Assembly: GCF_001698815.1 (NCBI RefSeq)
Contig: NZ_LGSI01000007.1
Coordinates: forward strand, 1 to 50,508
Length of the DNA stretch: 50,508 nt
Direction: 5' to 3'
Source: Pseudomonas syringae
GTDB lineage: Bacteria; Pseudomonadota; Gammaproteobacteria; Pseudomonadales; Pseudomonadaceae
Below, piece after piece: positions 8,345 to 15,562 of the stretch. The position numbers and the translations under genes are program-made. The notes under the pieces were generated by a model. That model searched no databases and was not told the DNA's origin. It was given only the letters and a program-made list of their open reading frames with translations. Numbering within the stretch: position 1 is the first letter of the stretch; each line of letters starts with the position of its first letter.

Positions 8345-8773
8345 CTACCCCACCCGCACCTGAAAACTCCTCTTGCGATGGCGCAGTTTATTGGCCTTGC
8401 CGTCGACCTTTGGCGTACAGGCCGCATCGCTGATCCAGCACAACAAGCGCACGTCGCCGCTGCCGCTCATGCGGTTGAGGGTCGCGGTGTTGCTCATCAT
8501 GGCTTTCATCTGGCGAGCGACGTTGAAGATTTGCTCGATGTAATCGGCTTGCACCGCGCCTTGGGTTTCAACGCACATTTCGGTGTTCTTGTAATAGATC
8601 TGCAGGTGATAGTGGGTTGATTCCTGTCGACCGCCGCTGCCGGCAAGCACGACCGTGAAGTATTCGCCGAGGAATTCACGCAGTTTGTCCTGCAACGCGT
8701 CCATCACTTCGATGGGCATTTCCTCGATCAAGGCCAGGTTCGTCGGCCTGCTTTGGTGCGGGTGTTTGTTCAT
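8345..8773 (-). CDS. Conserved-looking hypothetical protein, downstream of the bamA paralogue
   Basis: This is a 142-residue protein that I do not recognise. It starts at an ATG with a GGAG box six bases upstream and lies 30 bp after the bamA paralogue on the same strand, so the two may share a transcript. There is no signal peptide or membrane segment, so it is probably cytoplasmic. The central part (YFTVVLAGSGGRQESTHYHL) alternates hydrophobic and polar residues like a beta sheet. The C-terminus is strongly basic (KANKLRHRKRSFQVRVG), which could mean nucleic-acid or membrane-surface contact. No function is assigned. Codon use looks like that of the neighbours. Confidence 0.75.
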   Translation of the reverse strand: MNKHPHQSRPTNLALIEEMPIEVMDALQDKLREFLGEYFTVVLAGSGGRQESTHYHLQIYYKNTEMCVETQGAVQADYIEQIFNVARQMKAMMSNTATLNRMSGSGDVRLLCWISDAACTPKVDGKANKLRHRKRSFQVRVG

Positions 8774-8803
8774 CCGATTCTCCGGGCAGACGCGATCATG
8801 GAG

Positions 8804-11170
8804 TTAAAAGGTCTGGCCAAGGGAGAACTGGAAGACCTGGGCTTCGGAGTCGTCCGGTTTTTTCACAGGCAGGGCGAGGCTGAAACTCAAAGGCCCCAAC
8901 GGCGAATACCATGTCGCGCCGATACCGATGGAGGCAGCCATCTGATCGAGGCTTACGCCGTCGCAATTCTGCGTGGTCGCCAGATAACACTTGCTGGAAT
9001 AGACGGTGCCGAAGTCCCAGAACAGCGAAGTTCGCAGTGCCTTCTGGTCTTTGACGAAGGGCATCGGGAACAGGTATTCCGCACCGCCGGTAATCAGAAT
9101 GTTGCCGCCGAGGGCTTCGGTATCACGGTCCGAATAGTATTCCTGGCCTTGGCTGGAGTAGTTGCCGGTGGCCGCCGTGTTACGCGGGCCCAGCGTGCCG
9201 CTTTCAAAACCACGGACCGTGTCCTGGCCACCTGCCGTGTAGTTTTCATAGAACGGCAGGCCATCGGTGGAACCGTAGCCGCCGCCATAACCCAGTTTGG
9301 TGTGCAGGCGCACAGAAGTGGCGTTACTGACCGGCAGGAATGTTTGGCCGGTGTAGTCGATCTTGTAGAACATCAGGTCGCTGCCAGGCACGGTGGCCAT
9401 GAACGTCAGGTTTTGCGAATGACCACGAGTGGCCAGCACGCCTTTGTTCAAGGTGGACTCCGACCAGCCCATGCTGGCTTTGAAGTTGGTGAACTCGCCG
9501 CCCTCACGCTCGATGAAGTCGTAGATTTCATCGGCGCTGTAAGTACCCGGATCGAGGGTGTCGTGCTGCACGGTCAGGCCGTAGGTAATGCGCGACGTTT
9601 CGTTGATCGGATAACCCAGGCTGACGCCCGCGCCGAAGCTGTTGAGGGCGTAGTAGGAAACCCCATCGTCGTAATACTTGCTGTAGTCGGTGTCGCTATA
9701 GAAAACGTTGTAACCCAGGCTGACGCCATTGGGCGTGAAGTAGGGATTGGTAAAACCGAAGTTGTATTTGCTCTGATATTCCGAGCGCGTCAGGCCGATG
9801 CTGGCGTAGTTGCCGGTGCCGAGAAAGTTCGTCTGGCTGATGGAACCGCCGAGAATCAAGCCGGAGCTCTGGGCAAAACCGACGCTGGCCGTGATCGAGC
9901 CGGAAGCCTGTTCCACCACGCTGTAGTTGACGTCGATCTGGTCATCGGTGCCTGGCACGGCCGGGGTTTCGACGTTTACTTCCTTGAAGAAGCCCAGCCG
10001 GTCCAGGCGCGTCTTGGACTGATCGATCAGGTAAGTCGACGCCCAGCCGCCTTCGATCTGGCGCATCTCGCGGCGCAACACGTTGTCGGCGGTCTTGGTG
10101 TTGCCGCGATAGTTGATGCGGTTCACGTAGGCGCGTTTGCCGGGATCGACGACGAACGTGATATCGACAGTGCGGTCCTTGTCATTTGGGGTCGGCACGC
10201 CGTTGACGTTGGCAAAGGTGTAGCCATCGTTGCCCAGCCGGCGGGTGATCAACTCGGACGTACTGGTCATGACCTTGCGCGAGAACACCTGCCCCGGCTT
10301 GACCAGCAGCAGCGATTTGACCTGGTCTTCCGGCACCTTCAAATCACCGCTGAGCTTCACCGACTTGACGCTGTATTTCTCACCTTCATTGATGTTGACG
10401 GTGATGAAGACGCTTTTTTTGTCGGGCGACATCGAAACCTGAGTCGAGGCGATATCCATGTTGATGTAGCCGCGATCCAGATAATAAGAGCGCAGGCGTT
10501 CGAGGTCACCGGAGAGTTTTTCCCGGGCGTACTTGTCGTCGTTCTTGAAGAACGACAGCCAGTTGGTGGTCTTGAGTTCGAACAGGCCGATCAAGTCTTC
10601 ATCGGCAAAGACGCTGTTGCCGACGATGTTGATGTGCTTGATGGCTGCGACGCTGCCTTCATCGATATCGATTTTCAGACCGACGCGATTGCGCGGCTGC
10701 GGGATCACCTGCGCATCAACGGAAGCGGTATACCGACCTTGTGCGACGTACTGGCGCTGCAATTCGTTGCGCACGCCTTCAAGGGTTGCACGCTGGAAGA
10801 TTTCGCCTTCGGCCAGGCCCGACTGCTTCAGGCCTTTCATCAGGTCTTCGGTGGAAATGGCCTTGTTGCCGGTGATTTCGATGGAGGACAGTGTCGGGCG
10901 CTCCACCACCGTCACCACCAGCACATTGCCGTCGCGGCCCAGCTGGATGTCCTGAAAGAATCCGGTCTTGAACAGCGCGCGCGTTGGCTCGACAAGGCTG
11001 TGATCGTCCACCTCATCGCCAACGTTCAGCGGCAGCGCGCCGAACACGCTGCCGGCAGATACGCGCTGCAGACCGTTGATGCGGATATCGGCGATCTTGA
11101 ATAACTCCGCATGCGCGAGCGTAGCGTTAAGCAGCAGCAAAAGTGAGAACAACTGGCGCGAACGAATCAT
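8804..11170 (-). CDS. BamA paralogue (outer-membrane protein assembly factor, second copy)
   Basis: This 788-residue Omp85 protein has a signal peptide (residues 1-21, cut after LAHA), five POTRA domains (about 22-420) and a 16-strand-type barrel (about 421-788). It has the VRGF motif at 652-655 and a C-terminal beta-signal ending in Phe (QFSLGQTF). It resembles Pseudomonas housekeeping BamA throughout, including a loop cysteine pair (Cys728, Cys736). Housekeeping bamA normally lies with dxr, rseP, skp and lpxD; none of these is here, so this is an extra, stand-alone copy. The ATG at 11170 fits the signal peptide; the 25-residue upstream extension does not. It is transcribed divergently from a Cpx-like two-component system. 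Confidence 0.93.
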   Translation of the reverse strand: MIRSRQLFSLLLLLNATLAHAELFKIADIRINGLQRVSAGSVFGALPLNVGDEVDDHSLVEPTRALFKTGFFQDIQLGRDGNVLVVTVVERPTLSSIEITGNKAISTEDLMKGLKQSGLAEGEIFQRATLEGVRNELQRQYVAQGRYTASVDAQVIPQPRNRVGLKIDIDEGSVAAIKHINIVGNSVFADEDLIGLFELKTTNWLSFFKNDDKYAREKLSGDLERLRSYYLDRGYINMDIASTQVSMSPDKKSVFITVNINEGEKYSVKSVKLSGDLKVPEDQVKSLLLVKPGQVFSRKVMTSTSELITRRLGNDGYTFANVNGVPTPNDKDRTVDITFVVDPGKRAYVNRINYRGNTKTADNVLRREMRQIEGGWASTYLIDQSKTRLDRLGFFKEVNVETPAVPGTDDQIDVNYSVVEQASGSITASVGFAQSSGLILGGSISQTNFLGTGNYASIGLTRSEYQSKYNFGFTNPYFTPNGVSLGYNVFYSDTDYSKYYDDGVSYYALNSFGAGVSLGYPINETSRITYGLTVQHDTLDPGTYSADEIYDFIEREGGEFTNFKASMGWSESTLNKGVLATRGHSQNLTFMATVPGSDLMFYKIDYTGQTFLPVSNATSVRLHTKLGYGGGYGSTDGLPFYENYTAGGQDTVRGFESGTLGPRNTAATGNYSSQGQEYYSDRDTEALGGNILITGGAEYLFPMPFVKDQKALRTSLFWDFGTVYSSKCYLATTQNCDGVSLDQMAASIGIGATWYSPLGPLSFSLALPVKKPDDSEAQVFQFSLGQTF

Positions 11171-11279
11171 CAAACCCTTTCCAGGAATACAACGACAAAC
11201 AGCACGGGTGCAGTCGAGCGGCCCGGACTGGAGGGCGTGCAGCATAAAAGTGTCGCAAGTTCGGTGCGGTTAACGGAGT

Positions 11280-11294
11280 GTGAAGTTAGGTAAA
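11280..11294 (+). promoter_or_regulatory. CpxR-box-like direct repeat between bamA paralogue and response regulator
   Basis: GTGAA-N5-GTAAA matches the CpxR consensus GTAAA-N5-GTAAA at nine of ten positions with exact spacing. It lies about 70 bp upstream of the response regulator gene and about 110 bp upstream of the divergent bamA paralogue, where it could control both. The match is directly visible; binding is inferred from the CpxR-like regulator next door. Confidence 0.5.
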
Positions 11295-11364
11295 GATTTG
11301 CCTGTCGAGATGACACCGGGCCAGCACGCGCCGATACTATTTTGAAACCATTCAAGAGCCCGCC

Positions 11365-12054
11365 ATGACCTGCGTACTTCTCGTCGACGACGATCAGGAA
11401 TTGACCGGCATGCTCAGCCAGTACATGGCCTGCGAAGGCTTTTACGCCACTGCTGTGCATACCGGCGAAGAGGGTGAAATCGAGGCGCTGTCCGGCAAAT
11501 ACGCCATCGTGGTGCTGGACGTCATGCTGCCGAGGATTTCCGGCATTGAGGTGCTCAGGCGCATTCGGACCAAAAGCCAGGTGCCGGTAATGCTGCTGAC
11601 CGCGCGCGGCGACAATATTGACCGGATTTCCGGCCTGGAACTGGGCGCCGACGATTACGTACCCAAACCCAGTTCACCCGGCGAACTGGTCGCCCGCCTG
11701 CGCGCCATCATGCGCCGGGTCCAGCCAAACAATGGCCCGACTAACCTGCGCGAAGTGCTCAGCACCGGCGCCCTGACGCTGTGGCCGGGCAAGCGACAGG
11801 CGCACTGGCACGATGAAAAACTGGAACTGACCGGCACTGAATTCAGCCTGCTGGAAGAGCTGGCACGTCACGCCGGGCAGGTGGTCAGCAAACAGCAATT
11901 GTCCCTCAGTGCTCTGGGTCGACCGTTGAAGCGCTATGACCGCAGCATTGACGTGCACATCAGCAGCATTCGCCAGAAACTGGGACCGCGGGAAGATTCC
12001 CTCGCCTGGATTCAAAGCGTTCGCGGGCTCGGTTACCTGTTGATCGCCGAATGA
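11365..12054 (+). CDS. OmpR/CpxR-family response regulator
   Basis: This 229-residue regulator has an N-terminal receiver domain: acidic pocket Asp8-Asp9, phospho-acceptor Asp52 in VVLDVMLP, Thr79 and Lys101 in KPSSP. It is followed by an OmpR-type winged-helix DNA-binding domain (about 128-227, with RSIDVHISSIRQKLG as the recognition region). The overall pattern is closest to CpxR. The stop overlaps the start of the sensor kinase gene by four bases, so the two are coupled. A CpxR-box-like repeat lies 70 bp upstream, which suggests autoregulation and control of the divergent bamA paralogue. CpxR/CpxA systems respond to envelope stress; the real signal here is unknown. Confidence 0.9.
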   Translation: MTCVLLVDDDQELTGMLSQYMACEGFYATAVHTGEEGEIEALSGKYAIVVLDVMLPRISGIEVLRRIRTKSQVPVMLLTARGDNIDRISGLELGADDYVPKPSSPGELVARLRAIMRRVQPNNGPTNLREVLSTGALTLWPGKRQAHWHDEKLELTGTEFSLLEELARHAGQVVSKQQLSLSALGRPLKRYDRSIDVHISSIRQKLGPREDSLAWIQSVRGLGYLLIAE

Positions 12055-13319
12055 AGCCGGGCCGTTTGTTCTGGAAGTTATTCCTGGCGTTCTGGATGGC
12101 AACCAGCCTGACGTTTCTGGTGGGGTTGGGCATCCTCATGCTCAGCAGCTTCGGACCGGGCGATCCTGAGGTGCGAGCGATGCTGGCCAGCGAGGCGCGC
12201 ATGGTCGAGCAATTCGGCGAAACCGCTGGTGCTCAGCTACTCAGCACCTGGCAATTGCACCCCAGGCAGGAGGTCGGGCTGTATGACAGCCGAGGCGCGC
12301 TGCTGGGCGGTACCGATGTTTCCCACGCGCAATTCGAAAAGCACCTGATCAGCAAGAATGGTAACGCCGTGCTGCTCAGATCGTCGGTAGCGGCGAGTAA
12401 TGACCTTCAACAACGGCCATTCGGTTTCACGCCATTACTGATCGGCACCGTCATGAGTGCGCTGTTCAGTTGGTTGCTGACCTGGTATCTGCTGCGTCCG
12501 CTGGCGCATCTGCGCCGCGCCATGAGTTGCCTGGCCAAAGGTCAGTTCGAGACAAGGATCAAGCCGTTGATGGGCAATCGCCGGGATGAAATCGTCGATC
12601 TGGCCAGTGATTGCGACACCATGGCCAACCAGCTGAAAGTGCTTGTCGAATCCCAGCAACAACTGTTGCACGACATCTCCCACGAACTGCGCTCGCCTCT
12701 GACGCGCATGCACGCAGCCATCGGCCTGCTCAATCAGGACCCGGCGCGACACGAAATGCTGGGGCGCATCGAACGCGAATCGGAACGCATCGACACGCTT
12801 ATCGAGGAGTTGCTGACCCTCGCCCGCGTGCAGGCCAGACCGGACAGCGTCGAGCGCGAACAGCTGGACGTCGTCGAGCTGCTGGCGGCCATCACCGAAG
12901 ACGCCCAGTTCGAAGCCAGCGCCAAGCGCTGCCGGGTGTCGCTTGAAGCGCAACGGCCCTTCGTCAGCCACGTCAATGGCGAGCTGCTTTATCGCGCGTT
13001 CGAGAATGTCATCCGCAACGCGGTGCGTTACGCCCGTGATGGCACCGAAGTGCTGATATCCGCCGAGGTCGACCCGCAGGAAAATACGCTGACGGTGAAA
13101 ATCATCGACCAGGGACCAGGTGTCGAAACCGGCCGTCTGCGGAGCATCTTTCACCCCTTCGAACGCGGCCTCGACGACACCACCAACGGCTTCGGCCTCG
13201 GCCTTGCCATCGCCCAGCGCGCGATTGAAATGCACAACGGCCACATCGCCGCCCACAACATGGCCGAAGGTGGATTTATGGTGGAGATCAGGTTACCGAG
13301 GTGTGTTGAGCCTGTCTGA
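12051..13319 (+). CDS. CpxA-like sensor histidine kinase
   Basis: This is a 422-residue inner-membrane kinase. Transmembrane helix 1 lies at about 8-32, a periplasmic sensor of roughly 90 residues follows, then helix 2 at about 126-149 and a HAMP linker (149-200). The dimerisation/phosphorylation box is HDISHELRSPLTRM with His211. The catalytic domain has an N-box (FENVIRNAVRYA), a G1 box (DQGPGV) and a G2 box (GFGLGLAI). The HELRSPLTR box is typical of the CpxA group. It partners with the upstream response regulator through a four-base overlap. No cpxP-like gene is present beside it. Confidence 0.9.
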   Translation: MKPGRLFWKLFLAFWMATSLTFLVGLGILMLSSFGPGDPEVRAMLASEARMVEQFGETAGAQLLSTWQLHPRQEVGLYDSRGALLGGTDVSHAQFEKHLISKNGNAVLLRSSVAASNDLQQRPFGFTPLLIGTVMSALFSWLLTWYLLRPLAHLRRAMSCLAKGQFETRIKPLMGNRRDEIVDLASDCDTMANQLKVLVESQQQLLHDISHELRSPLTRMHAAIGLLNQDPARHEMLGRIERESERIDTLIEELLTLARVQARPDSVEREQLDVVELLAAITEDAQFEASAKRCRVSLEAQRPFVSHVNGELLYRAFENVIRNAVRYARDGTEVLISAEVDPQENTLTVKIIDQGPGVETGRLRSIFHPFERGLDDTTNGFGLGLAIAQRAIEMHNGHIAAHNMAEGGFMVEIRLPRCVEPV

Positions 13320-13430
13320 AAATCGCGGCAGCGTGGTCGTCGATTACAGCGAGATTTGATAGCGGGTGCATGAGCCGAATAGGAAAATTAATCGGCTCAC
13401 GGATGCACATTGCGCTCCTGACACCGGGCC

Positions 13431-13520
13431 CGTTGGAGCGAGGCTTGCCCGCGAATGCATCGTTTCAGGCAATAAATCTATCGACTGAGACATCGGTTCG
13501 CGGGCAAGCCTCGCTCCAAC
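13431..13520. repeat. REPIN (inverted REP pair)
   Basis: Forward REP at 13431-13455 (CGTTGGAGCGAGGCTTGCCC...) and its reverse complement at 13497-13520 enclose a short spacer, making a long hairpin. This is the same family as the elements flanking the malonate operon. It sits between two convergent genes (sensor kinase and acetyltransferase). Confidence 0.9.
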
Positions 13521-13551
13521 AAAAGCCGGTTTGCGGCCTCGAAGTCAGCTC

Positions 13552-14061
13552 TCACCTCAATCGGGCCATGGTCAGCGCGTCGGTGAATTGACCGTCGCGA
13601 ATCGCATAATCGCGCAGCAGCCCTTCATCCTCGAAGCCGAGCTTGCGATAAAGCGCGATTGCCGCCTGATTGTCGGCGTATACGCTGAGCTCCACGCGGC
13701 GCAGTTTCATCCAGTTATCAGCCACGTCCAGCAACCCGGTAAGCAATTGCCGTCCGATGCCTTGACCTTGCCATTCCAGCGCGACGGCCATGCCGACTGC
13801 GCCGCAATGACTTCGGCGGATGCGGGAAAACTGCTCCAGTGAACCCTGCGCCACGACCGCGCCCGCTTGTATGGCCACCAGACTCACCCGTCGTTCGTTA
13901 TCGGGCTCCGCCCGCTTGCGCCATAGATCAACGGATTGAAAAGGCATTTGCAGAACCTGCCGGGCGACGGCGGGAACGTTATAAAGCGCGGCCACAGCCT
14001 CGGCGTGCTTCTCGGTGAAACGCTCAAGAACAATGGAGGGAGAAGAGTTCGGCATGGGCAT
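13552..14061 (-). CDS. GNAT-family N-acetyltransferase, YhhY-like
   Basis: This is a 169-residue GNAT enzyme. The acetyl-CoA-binding motif A is visible as VALEWQGQGIGRQLL, followed by the family's RVELSVYADNQAAIALYRKLGFEDEG. The C-terminal ending (YAIRDGQFTDALTMARL) closely follows the pattern of E. coli YhhY, which acetylates some amino acids and hydrolysable aminoacyl compounds. The substrate here is unknown. The ATG at 14061 has an AAGG box at five bases; another ATG six bases later is possible. It is a single gene with a REPIN after its stop. Confidence 0.85.
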   Translation of the reverse strand: MPMPNSSPSIVLERFTEKHAEAVAALYNVPAVARQVLQMPFQSVDLWRKRAEPDNERRVSLVAIQAGAVVAQGSLEQFSRIRRSHCGAVGMAVALEWQGQGIGRQLLTGLLDVADNWMKLRRVELSVYADNQAAIALYRKLGFEDEGLLRDYAIRDGQFTDALTMARLR

Positions 14062-14493
14062 TTGATCCTTAAATGCGAGGAGACTGCAGGGTATTAAATA
14101 TCTAAATGGTCGAATGCGGGCTTTGTCCTTAAACCTTGTAGGCAGTCACTTATTCGATCACCTGAACCATTGCCTTGATCGCAGGTAGTACATATCCACC
14201 GCATCGGCAGGTCGAAAACCGCTAAATTTCCCCCCAGTCAGTGTTTTGGATTCCGTGATGACCGCCTTCAACTTCCCGCTAGACCATGCAGTACCGCAAG
14301 CCCGGCCTCTCTTTGAACAAGGTACAAAGTTCTGTACCATGCAAGCCTTCAATTCAATGCCGTCATACCGGATTCGTTTGGGCCAAACCCCACATTCCAT
14401 ATGGCGGAGCATTACAGGGCCCTGCGCGCCATTGCGGGGGACACTCTGAACCCAGCATGGGACCTGAGAAGCCCTCAGGAAGGAAACCAGACG
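14062..14493. other. 432-bp intergenic stretch upstream of the toxin-antitoxin pair
   Basis: I find no supportable gene here on either strand. The minus-strand frame 14158-14601 and the short plus-strand frames have no recognisable protein features. The stretch is less GC-rich than its surroundings and contains the palindromic operator candidate described separately. It may be the remainder of the segment that brought in the toxin-antitoxin genes. Confidence 0.5.
14313..14340 (+). promoter_or_regulatory. Candidate promoter with palindromic operator for the YefM/YoeB-type operon
   Basis: A perfect inverted repeat GGTACA-N6-TGTACC (14321-14338) lies within a plausible promoter: -35 TTGAAC (14313-14318), 16-bp spacer, -10 TACCAT (14335-14340). 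YefM-YoeB represses its own operon through TGTACA-type palindromes, so the sequence fits. It stands about 155 bp upstream of the antitoxin ATG, further than usual, implying a long leader. Confidence 0.55.
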
Positions 14494-14790
14494 ATGCACG
14501 TGATTACATTTAGCCAAGCTCGTGCCGGCTTGAAACAGACGATGGACGATGTGTGTCGGGACCATGAGCCCACTGTCATCACGCGCCAACGTGGCGACCA
14601 TGTCGTCATTCTTTCGCTGGAAGATTACAACTCCATGGCCGAAACCATGTACCTGTTAGGTACCGAGTCAAACGCCAAGCGCCTGCGCCGGTCTATCGCT
14701 CAGCACAAAGCCGGGAAAGCTGTCACAAAAGAGATTTCCCTGAATGTCAGCGAAACAGAAACAGAAGAACAAGCTCAAGGCACGGAATAA
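14494..14790 (+). CDS. Phd/YefM-family antitoxin
   Basis: This is a 98-residue antitoxin. The N-terminal DNA-binding fold of the Phd/YefM family is recognisable: MHVITFSQARAGLKQTMDDV, then VITRQRGDHVVILSLEDYNSM. The C-terminal tail is acidic and Gln-rich (NVSETETEEQAQGTE) and would wrap the toxin. The ATG at 14494 has an AGGA box upstream and matches the family start; the longer in-frame start at 14401 adds no family similarity. It is expected to neutralise the YoeB toxin encoded immediately downstream and to repress the operon with it. Confidence 0.92.
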   Translation: MHVITFSQARAGLKQTMDDVCRDHEPTVITRQRGDHVVILSLEDYNSMAETMYLLGTESNAKRLRRSIAQHKAGKAVTKEISLNVSETETEEQAQGTE

Positions 14791-14791
14791 T

Positions 14792-15052
14792 GTGGCGGTC
14801 TCCTTTCTTCCGTATGGTTGGGAGGATTATCAGCACTGGAGCAAGCACGACTCCGAGAAGCATGCGGCCATTAACGAACTGATTGAGGCATGCTTGCGTG
14901 AACCGTTCAAAGGCTTGGGCAGGCCAGAGCCGCTCAAGGGTGACCTCACGGGTTACTGGTCCCGCCGGGTCGACAAGGAGCACCGCCTTGTCTACGCCTA
15001 CGAAAATGCCACGCTCACGGTGATTGCTTGCCGCTTTCACTACGGGAAATAG
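14792..15052 (+). CDS. YoeB/Txe-family mRNA interferase toxin
   Basis: This 86-residue RelE-superfamily ribonuclease cleaves mRNA at the ribosomal A site. Family landmarks are present: INELIEACLREPFKGLGRPE, then PLKGDLTGYWSRRVDKEHRL, and the terminal RFHYGK. They include the catalytic Glu, Arg and His known from E. coli YoeB. The start is uncertain. A GTG at 14792, one base after the antitoxin stop, gives the usual family length, and I prefer it. An ATG at 14744 inside the antitoxin would add 16 residues. The gene ends 42 bp before chpC, transcribed towards it. Confidence 0.9.
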   Translation: MAVSFLPYGWEDYQHWSKHDSEKHAAINELIEACLREPFKGLGRPEPLKGDLTGYWSRRVDKEHRLVYAYENATLTVIACRFHYGK

Positions 15053-15094
15053 CGCCAACCGCACCTCGCAAAGATGTCGGTACGGCTGCGATGG

Positions 15095-15562
15095 CTAAAC
15101 CAACCCCGCCTCCACCACCCACTGTTCCAGCCCGACCAGATCGGGAATCCGCGCCAGGGTTTCGCCAACTTGCACGGCGGCCAGTTCCAGTTCAGCCAGG
15201 GGCACGTCGACGTAGCTGAGTTGGCTGTCGAGTTTGCAGGAGCGGGGAATGCCCTGGATCAGCAGGGCAATGAATTTGAGGTCATCGTGATCGCCCAGGG
15301 CGTTGAGTACGACGATGCGCGCGCGGCCGCCAACGCGGGTGCGGCCCCCGCAGGCAGCTTCGAAACTGAGCAACGGCAATGTGCGTTGACGCCAACTGAT
15401 CGACCCCAGATACCATTCGGGTGCATCGAGATCGGCGCAGCTGTCCTGGTAGTCGATCAGCTCGGCCACGGCGACGTTGGGCAGGACCAGGTTGCGGTCG
15501 CTCAAGGGCAGGATCAAGCCGGTCAGGGTTGCCAGCTGGCTGGAATTGGCGGCGCTAGGCAT
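15095..15562 (-). CDS. chpC: CheW-like chemotaxis adaptor ChpC
   Basis: This is a 155-residue CheW-domain protein. The pattern LTGLILPLSDRNLVLPNVAVAEL, followed by PEWYLGSISWRQRTLPLLSFE, is typical of CheW folds and of Pseudomonas ChpC. It overlaps the 3' end of chpA by eight bases and is the last gene of the Pil-Chp cluster here. It probably links additional chemoreceptors to the ChpA kinase. P. aeruginosa has chpD and chpE after chpC; here a toxin-antitoxin pair occupies that side instead. Confidence 0.9.
   Translation of the reverse strand: MPSAANSSQLATLTGLILPLSDRNLVLPNVAVAELIDYQDSCADLDAPEWYLGSISWRQRTLPLLSFEAACGGRTRVGGRARIVVLNALGDHDDLKFIALLIQGIPRSCKLDSQLSYVDVPLAELELAAVQVGETLARIPDLVGLEQWVVEAGLV

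Noticed and set aside
8753..11104. Plus-strand open frame of 783 codons opposite the bamA paralogue
   Set aside because: Long antisense frame caused by GC-rich codon use; the minus-strand BamA homologue explains the DNA fully.
11365..13319. Two-component pair as a copper/heavy-metal system (CopRS/CzcRS type)
   Set aside because: The HELRSPLTR box, the short sensor and the CpxR-box-like site fit Cpx better, and there are no metal-efflux genes beside it.
14158..14601. Minus-strand open frame over the toxin-antitoxin promoter
   Set aside because: Overlaps the antitoxin gene and its operator; no protein family features.
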